A stretch of DNA of 64,000 nucleotides from Cognaticolwellia beringensis (GTDB lineage Bacteria > Pseudomonadota > Gammaproteobacteria > Enterobacterales > Alteromonadaceae): assembly GCF_002076895.1 (NCBI RefSeq), contig NZ_CP020465.1, forward strand, positions 4,597,275 through 4,661,274. The letters are read 5' to 3'. Position 1 is the stretch's first letter; every line of letters begins with the position of its first letter. Below the pieces are notes generated by a model. The model saw nothing but the letters and a program-made list of their open reading frames with translations. It searched no databases and was not told the origin of the DNA. Shown here piece after piece: positions 24,580 to 31,677 of the stretch. Both the position numbers and the translations under genes were made by a program.

Positions 24580-24876
24580 CTACGAGTATATTGCCAAGTT
24601 TTCCTTGCTGAGTATGTAAGATGAAACTTTATAGTAAACAGAAAACCAGCCTAATACAGCCAGAATAACTGCTAAATTATATTCTTGAAGAATCGGAACA
24701 TAAAATATCAATGTAATTATTAACGCTAAATATAAAAAAACAGTAGCCCAAAAGAACTTTGAGCTAATAAGTTTCAATCTCACATTACAATTGGGACATT
24801 TAAAATAAAATGGGAATGCTGATAAAGAAAAACTGAACACATCTATTTTTTGTTCACAACTAGTACACTTACTCAT
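24580..24876 (-). CDS. Zinc-ribbon membrane protein, integron cassette
   Basis: 98 residues. CTSCEQKI at the start and FKCPNCNVRLK at about 26-36 give a four-cysteine zinc ribbon. Two membrane helices follow (about 43-60 and 68-82). This layout recurs in small proteins of unknown function. Confidence 0.7.
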   Translation of the reverse strand: MSKCTSCEQKIDVFSFSLSAFPFYFKCPNCNVRLKLISSKFFWATVFLYLALIITLIFYVPILQEYNLAVILAVLGWFSVYYKVSSYILSKENLAIYS

Positions 24877-24893
24877 AAACTTCCTTGTAAAGC

Positions 24894-24981
24894 TAACGCC
24901 CCACTAAGAGGCAAATAATAGTTGGCTATAATCGCGAAGCGATGGCCAACTGTTATTTTTCCGTTTGAGCAACTTGTTATA
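24894..24981 (-). repeat. attC site
   Basis: Core TAACGCCC, arms TAGTTGGCTATAAT and GGCCAACTG, short loop CGCGAAGCGA, end ACTTGTTATA. Confidence 0.9.
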
Positions 24982-24985
24982 TTTT

Positions 24986-25279
24986 TTATACCACTGCAAA
25001 ATTTACTGAGTGGACATTGGTTAAGTTTATTTGTTGCTTAGCATGCCAAAGATCATAATTATCTTGCATTGATAACCAACTCTCAGGAGTTCTTCCTATT
25101 GCTTTAGACAAGCGCAGTGCCATTTCGGGAGAGATGGCACTTTGACCTTTAAGAACTCGATTTAAAGTAGATGATGCTACATCTAATTGTTTAGCCAGAT
25201 AGCGACAGCTAAAACCAGCAGGCTCCAAATAAACATCGTAAATGAACTCCCCTGGGTGCGGTGGATTATGCATAGTCAT
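24986..25279 (-). CDS. higA: HigA-type antitoxin, integron cassette
   Basis: A 97-residue XRE-family antitoxin: NPPHPGEFIYDVYLEPAGFS, helix-turn-helix CRYLAKQLDVASSTLNRVLKG, then ISPEMALRLSKAIGRTPESWL. This is the HigA/VapI signature. It follows its toxin gene with TAATG overlap, the toxin-first order typical of higBA. Confidence 0.92.
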   Translation of the reverse strand: MTMHNPPHPGEFIYDVYLEPAGFSCRYLAKQLDVASSTLNRVLKGQSAISPEMALRLSKAIGRTPESWLSMQDNYDLWHAKQQINLTNVHSVNFAVV

Positions 25280-25557
25280 TAGTGATATTCCTCATAGTTT
25301 AGAATGAAAGCATTGCCATCGATAAACTCGAAAGTAATGCGCCAGTTACCGTTTACAGTTATAGACCAAATCCCATCTCTATTACCTTTTAAAGGATGTA
25401 ATTTAAAACCGGGCAAATTGATATCATCAATTTCTTGAGCGGTATCTATTGCGGCTAGTTGCATACGTAATTTACGTTGATGCTTTGCCTGAATACCTGA
25501 GATATTTCCAGTTTGGAAGTACTTCTTGAGGCCTTTGTGTTTAAAAGATTTAATCAT
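25279..25557 (-). CDS. higB: HigB-type mRNA interferase toxin, integron cassette
   Basis: A 92-residue toxin: IKSFKHKGLKKYFQTGNISGI, LRMQLAAIDTAQEIDDINLPGFKLHPLKGNRDGIWSITVNGNWRITFEF. This is the complete HigB/RelE-type ribosome-dependent RNase pattern, with the conserved G-x-W-S-I-x-V-N-G-N-W-R-I-T-F. It has its own upstream region, and the pair is likely an addiction module that protects the array from loss. Confidence 0.92.
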   Translation of the reverse strand: MIKSFKHKGLKKYFQTGNISGIQAKHQRKLRMQLAAIDTAQEIDDINLPGFKLHPLKGNRDGIWSITVNGNWRITFEFIDGNAFILNYEEYH

Positions 25558-25600
25558 GCAACAAGTGTAGCGTGATGCGCATCAGTTATCGATAAAAATA

Positions 25601-25693
25601 TAACGCCCCACTAAGAGGCAAATAATAGTTGGTAAAAATAAGCGACGAAGGAGCAAAAACCAACTGTTATTTGTCCTTTTAAGTGACTTGTTA
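25601..25693 (-). repeat. attC site
   Basis: Core TAACGCCCC, arms TAGTTGGTAAAAAT and AACCAACTG, loop AAGCGACGAAGGAGC, end ACTTGTTATA. Confidence 0.9.
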
Positions 25694-25745
25694 TATTTTT
25701 TATACCATAATATATTATATATAGGTACTTAAGAGGCTTTAAATT

Positions 25746-25985
25746 ATGGCTAAAAATACAAGCGTTACACTAGGTGATCATTTTGATCAATTTATAAACC
25801 AACAACTTAACACTGGTCGTTATGGCTCAGCAAGTGAAATCGTTAGAGCTGGATTAAGAGCCTTGGAAGATCAAGAAGCTAAGCTTTTAAATTTACGTAA
25901 TATGTTAATCCAAGGCGAACAAAGCGGTGTTGCCGAGTACAGCTATGAAAGTTTATTGACTGAATTAGATAAAGATAACCATTAA
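25746..25985 (+). CDS. parD: ParD-type antitoxin, cassette in reverse orientation
   Basis: A 79-residue ribbon-helix-helix antitoxin: NTSVTLGDHFDQFINQQLNTGRYGSASEIVRAGLRALEDQE, then a C-terminal toxin-binding part. It lies on the plus strand, against the array direction, so it must be expressed from its own AT-rich promoter at about 25700-25740. The stop overlaps the toxin start (TAATG). Confidence 0.92.
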   Translation: MAKNTSVTLGDHFDQFINQQLNTGRYGSASEIVRAGLRALEDQEAKLLNLRNMLIQGEQSGVAEYSYESLLTELDKDNH

Positions 25986-26278
25986 TGAATAAGTTTGTAT
26001 TATCTGCGAAAGCCAAAACAGACTTAATTAAAATAGCTAAATATACCCAAATAACGTGGGGACTTACTCAACGGAATGATTACCTAAAAGTATTAGATAG
26101 TACGTTCCATTTATTAACTGGTGATCACGAACTAGGGATTAACTGTGATTATATTAGAGAGGGCTACAGTAAATACCCACAAGCTAGTCATGTTATCTAT
26201 TACAAAAAGTATAAAAACAGCCAAATATTTATCGTGCGAATATTGCATAAAAGTATGGATGTTAGCTCCGCACTCTAG
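25985..26278 (+). CDS. parE: ParE-type toxin, cassette in reverse orientation
   Basis: A 97-residue ParE: FVLSAKAKTDLIKIAKYTQITWGLTQRNDYLKVLDSTF, GINCDYIREGYSKYP and HVIYYKKYKNSQIFIVRILHKSMDV. It is complete, and the terminal H-x-x-M-D is conserved. ParE toxins poison DNA gyrase. Translationally coupled to parD. Confidence 0.92.
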   Translation: MNKFVLSAKAKTDLIKIAKYTQITWGLTQRNDYLKVLDSTFHLLTGDHELGINCDYIREGYSKYPQASHVIYYKKYKNSQIFIVRILHKSMDVSSAL

Positions 26279-26285
26279 AAAAATA

Positions 26286-26382
26286 TAACGCCCCATTAAG
26301 AGGCGAGTAATAACTTGCTAAAATGTGAAACGAAGTGGAACCGAGCAAGCTGTTACGAGTCCGACTTGAAAACCCTTGTTAT
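26286..26382 (-). repeat. attC site
   Basis: Core TAACGCCCC, arms TAACTTGCTAAAAT and AGCAAGCTG, loop GTGAAACGAAGTGGAACC (same loop type as 18802), end CCTTGTTATG. Confidence 0.9.
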
Positions 26383-26384
26383 GT

Positions 26385-26699
26385 TTATTTATGCTTACCT
26401 TGGTTTATAGTTTTTGTTGCTACTTCTTTATTTACTTTATGGCTTATTTCATCATCATATTTTTGTGAGTTGATACTATCTGCGTGACCCCGCCCAGCTA
26501 ATGCAGAAAAACCTAATAAGAATAGAACTCCAGAAACAATCGCGAATAAAAAACTCTCAAACAATAGGTCTGTTATAGCTAGAGCATTTGGGTTTGAGCC
26601 AGTAGTCTCTTGAATTAAATAACCCAAAAAACCAACAGCAGCGCCAATGTAAAATCCATTTCGTCGTTTTCCTAAGTTCACATGGCTCCCGATAAACAT
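26385..26699 (-). CDS. Small membrane protein, integron cassette
   Basis: Up to 104 residues with two hydrophobic helices (about 16-32 and 48-70) and a charged Lys-rich C-terminus. The first ATG overlaps the attC core; a GTG at 26681 behind GGGAG is an alternative start giving 98 residues. No family recognised. Confidence 0.55.
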   Translation of the reverse strand: MFIGSHVNLGKRRNGFYIGAAVGFLGYLIQETTGSNPNALAITDLLFESFLFAIVSGVLFLLGFSALAGRGHADSINSQKYDDEISHKVNKEVATKTINQGKHK

Positions 26700-26796
26700 A
26701 ACGCCTAATTAACAGGCAAAAAGTAGTTGGCTAAAATAGGTGAACGGAGTGAACAAAAAGCCAACTTTTTTTTGTCCTTGTTTAATTTCTTGTTAG
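26699..26796 (-). repeat. attC site
   Basis: Core TAACGCC, arms TAGTTGGCTAAAAT and AGCCAACTT, loop AGGTGAACGGAGTGAAC, end TCTTGTTAG. Confidence 0.92.
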
Positions 26797-26804
26797 CTTT
26801 CTAT

Positions 26805-27899
26805 TCAAATACACTCTGAATCAGCTGATATTATTGCGCCGTAGATATTGTGTTCACCTTCTAATACAACTTTTCCTTGTTCAACGAAAGTGACTAACAT
26901 TTTGCCATTTTCTATGCGATGAATAGAAGGCTTAGCTATATTACCAAAGTCATGTTGAACAACTAATTCTTCATTACCTAACCCACCATTAATATTTATA
27001 CATTTACGCCACAAGGACAAACCTTTTCCTTCCTGAATAGGGTAAACATAATAAATATCAATATTACCATCAAGCCTTAGAATAGCTTTGGCATCATGAA
27101 CAGTATCATCCGTTAGGGTAATAGGAGTATATTCACTCCATGTTTGACCATAGTTATTAGAGACTCTAAAGTGTGATTTGGTGATATAAATAGGCTTTCC
27201 GTTGGGTTTTTCTTTACTTGAACGGAACGACTTTTGAAAGAGATAAAGTAGCTTTCCATCAGAGAAAGATGAAAGGTGAGGCATAAAGCCAGTATTTCCG
27301 ATATATCTCGGTGTTTCAAATTTAACACCATCTTTACTGATTGAAAAATACAATTTACAACATTTTTTATCGGTATAAACAAGAGCAACATTGTTATTCT
27401 TCATTACAGACCATCGAGCATTACTTGATGATGATAAAGGTACTTCTAATGATATTTTTTCTTGTTCTACGAGAGCAGAATCTTTAAATTTTGCTCTATA
27501 AGCAATAGCTTCAGAATTAAATCCATTTGATTCAATAAAATATAGCCAATCAACTCCATCTATTATTACGTGACTTATAGAAGATCGAATCAATGTTTTT
27601 TTATTGGGTAAAACAACTTTAGCGGTATCAAAATAAATCTTTTCGTTTAATACGTTTAACTCTGAATAGTGCAAATCTCCTTCATTCATTTCAAATCCTT
27701 TCCAAGATTCATAGACTAGAGTACTTGTATCTTTACTTTGAATTAGAGCACTAATATATTGAATTTCTGGCGGGTATTCGATTCGAGAAATACTTTCTTT
27801 CTGTAAAGGCAGTTCGTTTGCAGATAACGAAAACATGCCAATCATAAAAGTAATTAAAATGAATAACTGTTTTCTAACAGATTTATGACTGCACTGCAT
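26805..27899 (-). CDS. Exported BNR/sialidase-like beta-propeller protein, integron cassette
   Basis: 364 residues with an N-terminal signal segment (about 8-27, ending SLSAN). The mature part contains Asp-box-like BNR repeats: YFSISKDGVKFETPRYIG and HFRVSNNYGQTWSEYTPIT (about 205-260), with strand pairs suggesting a six-bladed propeller. Sialidase catalytic residues (Arg triad, nucleophile Tyr) could not be confirmed, so it may be a lectin-like or glycan-related secreted protein rather than an active sialidase. It is unusual cargo for an integron. Confidence 0.65.
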   Translation of the reverse strand: MQCSHKSVRKQLFILITFMIGMFSLSANELPLQKESISRIEYPPEIQYISALIQSKDTSTLVYESWKGFEMNEGDLHYSELNVLNEKIYFDTAKVVLPNKKTLIRSSISHVIIDGVDWLYFIESNGFNSEAIAYRAKFKDSALVEQEKISLEVPLSSSSNARWSVMKNNNVALVYTDKKCCKLYFSISKDGVKFETPRYIGNTGFMPHLSSFSDGKLLYLFQKSFRSSKEKPNGKPIYITKSHFRVSNNYGQTWSEYTPITLTDDTVHDAKAILRLDGNIDIYYVYPIQEGKGLSLWRKCININGGLGNEELVVQHDFGNIAKPSIHRIENGKMLVTFVEQGKVVLEGEHNIYGAIISADSECI

Positions 27900-27919
27900 G
27901 ATGGTTCATCCTTGAAAGC

Positions 27920-28013
27920 TAACGCCCCAATAAGAGGCTAAAAATTGTTGGCCAAAATCAGCGAGGCACGAGCATGGCCAACTGTTTTTAGTCCTGCTTG
28001 ATTGCCTTGTTAG
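27920..28013 (-). repeat. attC site
   Basis: Core TAACGCCCC, arms ATTGTTGGCCAAAAT and GGCCAACTG, loop CAGCGAGGCACGAGCAT, end CCTTGTTAG. Confidence 0.92.
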
Positions 28014-28029
28014 TAGTATTTTACTCCGC

Positions 28030-28212
28030 TCAAGTTTCTTTTTGGGATTTACGTCTTTTAATAAGACCTAAAGATAAAAATACTATAGAAGAAATTAAGA
28101 ACACGGTTGAGCCGATAACATCCTGCTCGATTACGTTATAAGCCAAACCTATAGCCATAATAAAAGATGCACCGAAATAAGATTTAAATTGAGATGACGA
28201 GTTTTTATTCAT
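28030..28212 (-). CDS. Two-helix small membrane protein, integron cassette
   Basis: 60 residues from the ATG at 28212, which follows an AGGG ribosome site; the frame is open to 28263 but those codons lie in the attC. Helices at about 10-25 and 31-48, then RRKSQKET. No family recognised. Confidence 0.6.
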   Translation of the reverse strand: MNKNSSSQFKSYFGASFIMAIGLAYNVIEQDVIGSTVFLISSIVFLSLGLIKRRKSQKET

Positions 28213-28253
28213 TAACACTACCCTTTGATTGAATGCAGAAACTTTAATACTAC

Positions 28254-28349
28254 TAACGCCCAAATAATGGGCTAAAAATTGTTGGCTAAAATAAGCGACG
28301 CAGGAGCAAAAGCCAACTGTTTTTAGTCCTGATTGATTTGCTTGTTATG
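28254..28349 (-). repeat. attC site
   Basis: Core TAACGCCC, arms ATTGTTGGCTAAAAT and AGCCAACTG, loop AAGCGACGCAGGAGC, end GCTTGTTATG. Confidence 0.92.
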
Positions 28350-28653
28350 TTTTCTTTAACTCTTCAGATAAAACATCTTCCATTGTTGCTTTCTGAGGCA
28401 ATTGCCTCTCTAGTATGTCGACTAGCTCACCATATTTGGGTGAACCGCCAAGTTGAGGTGACATAATAGTAAGAAAGACTATCAGGAATGCCAAATACGT
28501 AAACTTATCACCTGACAGTGCGCCAAAGAGCATTGCTAAAAGAGCACCAACCATTACAGTGAATAAAACAGGTTGTATAAATTTACTTTTGTTTCGTGAT
28601 TTAATAGCAGCTTTAATAACTGCAACTTCTTTTTGGGTCATATCCATTGCCAA
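28345..28653 (-). CDS. Small membrane protein, integron cassette
   Basis: 102 residues: a basic N-terminal helix (QKEVAVIKAAIKSRNKSK), two adjacent membrane helices (about 28-46 and 50-66), and an amphipathic acidic C-terminal helix. No family recognised. It may start at MAM or at the MTQ five residues later. Confidence 0.6.
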   Translation of the reverse strand: MAMDMTQKEVAVIKAAIKSRNKSKFIQPVLFTVMVGALLAMLFGALSGDKFTYLAFLIVFLTIMSPQLGGSPKYGELVDILERQLPQKATMEDVLSEELKKT

Positions 28654-28668
28654 ATACTCCTGAAAACA

Positions 28669-28763
28669 TAACGCCTAATTAACAGGCAAAAAGTAGTTGG
28701 CTAAAGTGTTGAACGGAGTGAAAACAGCCAACTGTATTTTTTCCGTTTGAAGCGCTTGTTATA
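28669..28763 (-). repeat. attC site
   Basis: Core TAACGCC, arms TAGTTGGCTAAAGT and AGCCAACTG, loop GTTGAACGGAGTGAAAAC, end GCTTGTTATA. Confidence 0.92.
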
Positions 28764-28774
28764 CAAAGTTCACG

Positions 28775-29206
28775 CTACTCTGCCAGTAGAACATCCATTC
28801 TCTTTTTTAAGAAGTGGTTTAACAACTTTTGACCACCATCAAATATAGTTTTAAATGGCATATCTTTGAATTCGGATTTTAGTTTATCAAAAACTTCTTT
28901 ATTATTAAGAGTAGCGGCAAAGTCATGTCCTTTTTGGCTGAGCCTCATAGAGACATCAATGATGTATCGGTTACTTTTATTACTGCCTATTCCAAGAGAC
29001 TCGAGGTTATAACATTCTTGTTTTTCATTTGTTATAAGATCATTATCAATGCAAAGTTGCATATGAAAAATAAACTTCTCATTCAGGTTATCTTCAATAC
29101 CGACTTCAACACCTGATTCAATGAGATCTTTATAAGTAATATGTGCACTTTCTGATTCTAGAAATGCCGAAAATAGTGATTTGTAAAACTCTAGGTCAAT
29201 TTTCAC
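28775..29206 (-). CDS. DUF2513-like protein, integron cassette
   Basis: 143 residues, soluble. A pattern of an acidic N-terminal helix, then IFHMQLCIDNDLIT and VSMRLSQKGHDFAATLNNKEVFDKLK resembles DUF2513 (the H-x-x-L-x-x-D/N-G-L and L-x-x-x-G-H-D-F blocks). Such proteins are common in phage and island DNA and their role is unknown. Confidence 0.65.
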   Translation of the reverse strand: MKIDLEFYKSLFSAFLESESAHITYKDLIESGVEVGIEDNLNEKFIFHMQLCIDNDLITNEKQECYNLESLGIGSNKSNRYIIDVSMRLSQKGHDFAATLNNKEVFDKLKSEFKDMPFKTIFDGGQKLLNHFLKKRMDVLLAE

Positions 29207-29226
29207 CGTAACTCTCCATGTTTGTA

Positions 29227-29323
29227 TAACGCCTAATTAACAGGCAAAAAACTGTTGGTTAAAATAAGCGACGCAGGAGCAAAAACCAACTGTTTTTTGT
29301 CCTTGTTTAATTTCTTGTTAGGT
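29227..29323 (-). repeat. attC site
   Basis: Core TAACGCC, arms ACTGTTGGTTAAAAT and AACCAACTG, loop AAGCGACGCAGGAGC, end TCTTGTTAG. Confidence 0.92.
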
Positions 29324-29629
29324 TAACAGTTGTACACCCAAGCCAATAGAACTAATTACTATGCCGCTTAATGTTAAATATTGCTGTGTTTCGGCTTTGA
29401 CCAATATCGGCGATTGAATATCTGTTAAAGCAGATTTAAAAGGTATAAAAAATATTTTAGGAATTAAACCAGCACCAAATAAAGTTATTGCTACACCTGT
29501 TGAAATAGCTAAATTACTCAAGTTAGTTTGAGAATTGAAAAAGCTATACCAACCAGTTCCAAGAAACAAAAAACTAGCTCCCCAACAAAAAACGACAACT
29601 AACTTTTCTTTTAATAGTAAATTACCCAC
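29318..29629 (-). CDS. Three-helix membrane protein, integron cassette
   Basis: 103 residues with hydrophobic helices at about 10-28, 38-60 and 83-101. The stop codon is inside the attC end. No family recognised. Confidence 0.6.
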   Translation of the reverse strand: MGNLLLKEKLVVVFCWGASFLFLGTGWYSFFNSQTNLSNLAISTGVAITLFGAGLIPKIFFIPFKSALTDIQSPILVKAETQQYLTLSGIVISSIGLGVQLLT

Positions 29630-29648
29630 CGAACTCTCCTTGTTAACC

Positions 29649-29744
29649 TAACGCCCAAATAATGGGCAAATAAATAGTTGGCTATACTGTGCGAGGCACG
29701 AGTGCGGCCAACTGTTTTTTGTCCTGATTGATTTGCTTGTTATG
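29649..29744 (-). repeat. attC site
   Basis: Core TAACGCCC, arms TAGTTGGCTATACT and GGCCAACTG, loop GTGCGAGGCACGAGTGC, end GCTTGTTATG. Confidence 0.92.
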
Positions 29745-29976
29745 TGTTTACTGCACTACTAGCATTTATATCGATTAGAACGCGCTGTATAAAATGCGCG
29801 CATGCTCCAATAGTAAAAATTGGAGCAATATAGAACAATAAATAATTTAATTGATTATCACCTGAAAAAAATGAGATTAGTTGTATAAATATAATTGGTA
29901 TAAATACTAAAAAAATAGCAAAACCCGTGTGTTTTTTAACAATACGCTTTATTTCACTATCCGTGATTAAGTTCAT
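29740..29976 (-). CDS. Two-helix small membrane protein, integron cassette
   Basis: 78 residues: short basic N-terminal helix (EIKRIVKKH), membrane helices at about 19-37 and 45-63. No family recognised. Confidence 0.58.
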   Translation of the reverse strand: MNLITDSEIKRIVKKHTGFAIFLVFIPIIFIQLISFFSGDNQLNYLLFYIAPIFTIGACAHFIQRVLIDINASSAVNT

Positions 29977-30033
29977 AGGTACATCCTTTTAAAAATTGCG
30001 TAGATGAGTTATATGCCTAACATCAAAAACACA

Positions 30034-30126
30034 TAACGCCCAAATAATGGGCTAAAAATAGTGGGCTAAAATGGAGCGAAGCGAACAGCCCGCTGTTTTT
30101 AGTCCTGATTAATTTGCTTGTTAGGT
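30034..30126 (-). repeat. attC site
   Basis: Core TAACGCCC, arms TAGTGGGCTAAAAT and AGCCCGCTG, loop GGAGCGAAGCGAAC, end GCTTGTTAG. Confidence 0.92.
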
Positions 30127-30563
30127 ACCGTTACTACTTGATTAGACGCTATATAATATAAACCAACCGCAGCAACATTTAAACCTAGCCCCCACGATTG
30201 ACCATTAAATATACTAAAACTAAAGTCACTACCCATGTTGTATAGAAAATTAAAACCACCCGAATGAAATAGACCTGATAAAGAGAAACCAGCAGCAATT
30301 TTATACACTAATATTGGTGAGGAAACCCAAGGTATTTGGAGTAAAAAGGTAATTTTAAGATGTTTATTCTTTTCATTATTTGATGCGAAAAGCAAGCCTG
30401 CATAGATAAAGTAGCCAAACAAGGTTAAAGCAGATCCAAAAATCAAAAAATGCCCTAGCGTGAAGTAGGAAACTTTTAACAACTCCCCAAGTACAATAGA
30501 GACTCCCATGAAGCCTCCGCCAATGCTTGCAATTATTAATAATGCTTCCAGTTTTCGATTCAT
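30099..30563 (-). CDS. Four-helix membrane protein, integron cassette
   Basis: 154 residues with membrane helices at about 6-27, 33-60, 72-92 and 122-142. Ends within the attC. No family recognised. Confidence 0.62.
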   Translation of the reverse strand: MNRKLEALLIIASIGGGFMGVSIVLGELLKVSYFTLGHFLIFGSALTLFGYFIYAGLLFASNNEKNKHLKITFLLQIPWVSSPILVYKIAAGFSLSGLFHSGGFNFLYNMGSDFSFSIFNGQSWGLGLNVAAVGLYYIASNQVVTVPNKQINQD

Positions 30564-30575
30564 CCGTGAGGTACC

Positions 30576-30675
30576 TAACGCCGCAATAAACGGCTAAGTA
30601 ATAGTTGGCTAAAATGTGAAGCGAAGCGGAACCGAGCCAACTGTTACGTGTCCGTTATTTAATTGCCTTGTTAGG
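30576..30675 (-). repeat. attC site
   Basis: Core TAACGCCG, arms TAGTTGGCTAAAAT and AGCCAACTG, loop GTGAAGCGAAGCGGAACC, end CCTTGTTAG. Confidence 0.92.
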
Positions 30676-31141
30676 TGCTTTTTACGTACTTATCCAATAT
30701 AGCGAAAAGCTCTTCTGAGTTTTCGATATGAACAGGTATGTATATTTCACCTTTCTTACCTGCGTCTACTACGACTACAGGCATCCCATTGCTATTGAAT
30801 GGAAAAGCCTTTTCAATATCGCTTAAATTAAATTGTCTTTTAAATAACCAATAATTTCTACCGCTAATAACATCATCATTAATAGTGACATGTGCACATT
30901 TTAATAAAGCACTAATAACATAGGCAAAAGTTAGGCTAAATAAGTAAATTAATACGAAAGCTATAGGTACTTGAACAAGCTTAATATGTTCGAAAGTAAT
31001 ACTTACACTGAAGCCCGTTGAAACAAACCTAATAAGCATTAATGCTATGAACCCAAATGCCAAAATATAAAAAAGTTGGCGTGTCATATGCTTTGCCAAC
31101 TCTCTCCATTTCACCTTGTAAATTACCAACGAACTCTCCAT
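30671..31141 (-). CDS. Membrane protein, first coding cassette
   Basis: 156 residues: two membrane helices (about 22-42 and 55-82) followed by a soluble PH-like strand-rich part (VTINDDVISGRNYWLFKRQFNLSDIEKAF). This recalls small bacterial PH-domain or DUF-type membrane proteins, but I cannot name the family. It is the coding cassette closest to the integrase, hence the latest acquired in the usual model and the best placed for expression from the array promoter. Confidence 0.62.
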   Translation of the reverse strand: MESSLVIYKVKWRELAKHMTRQLFYILAFGFIALMLIRFVSTGFSVSITFEHIKLVQVPIAFVLIYLFSLTFAYVISALLKCAHVTINDDVISGRNYWLFKRQFNLSDIEKAFPFNSNGMPVVVVDAGKKGEIYIPVHIENSEELFAILDKYVKST

Positions 31142-31147
31142 AGCACC

Positions 31148-31240
31148 TAACGCCCAAATAACAGGCTAAAAATAGTGGGCTAAAATGGAGCGAAGCGAAC
31201 AGCCCGCTGTTTTTAGTCCTTGTTGATTTGCTTGTTAGTT
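31148..31240 (-). repeat. attC site, nearest to attI
   Basis: Core TAACGCCC, arms TAGTGGGCTAAAAT and AGCCCGCTG, loop GGAGCGAAGCGAAC, end GCTTGTTAG. The arms and loop are identical to those of the site at 30034. Confidence 0.92.
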
Positions 31241-31447
31241 GCTGATGCTCCGAACTTTTTTAAGACACGATACCATCAACAACCACGGAAAAAGATAACA
31301 CTACATTGAGCTACAATACATGAAAGTGAGAACGCTGAAAAATAGCGGTAAAACCTAGACACTTCCTGTGATTGATAACTACTAACTTAAATGCTGATAA
31401 AAACCTGTAACCACGCCTTTAAAAAGCACCTAAATTGTCTAGCAAAC
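31241..31447 (-). other. Probable noncoding first cassette
   Basis: About 205 bp between the first attC and a TAAC-type junction candidate at 31448. It has no open frame above about 20 codons on the array strand. If 31448 marks the attI-side junction, this is a geneless cassette. It might hold a promoter or an RNA. Confidence 0.4.
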
Positions 31448-31521
31448 TAACAGCTTATTAGACGGATAATCCCCCACTTTCCACAAGTAAAGTTTCCATC
31501 TAATGAATATTTATTCAAATC

Positions 31522-31550
31522 AATATACATAACTTAATATTATTATTCAA
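31522..31550 (-). promoter_or_regulatory. Candidate cassette promoter Pc
   Basis: On the minus strand, TTGAAT (31545-31550) and TATATT (31522-31527) are separated by exactly 17 bp, pointing into the cassette array from the integrase side. Position and direction are those of an integron Pc. Confidence 0.55.
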
Positions 31551-31636
31551 TACGTTATTGTTAGGCACTGAATAAATCGATGTAGAAAGTCAGGTTTAAT
31601 CTGCCTTTCTACAATAAAGTGGGAAATACAGCTATA

Positions 31637-31652
31637 CTGTACAAATAAACAG
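31637..31652 (+). promoter_or_regulatory. LexA box at the integrase promoter
   Basis: CTGTACAAATAAACAG matches the gammaproteobacterial LexA consensus CTG-N10-CAG. It overlaps TATACT, a -10-like element, 26 bp before the integrase start. SOS control of integron integrases is established; this site shows the same control was present here. Confidence 0.82.
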
Positions 31653-31677
31653 TGTATATTTTAATTATTAAGGAATA

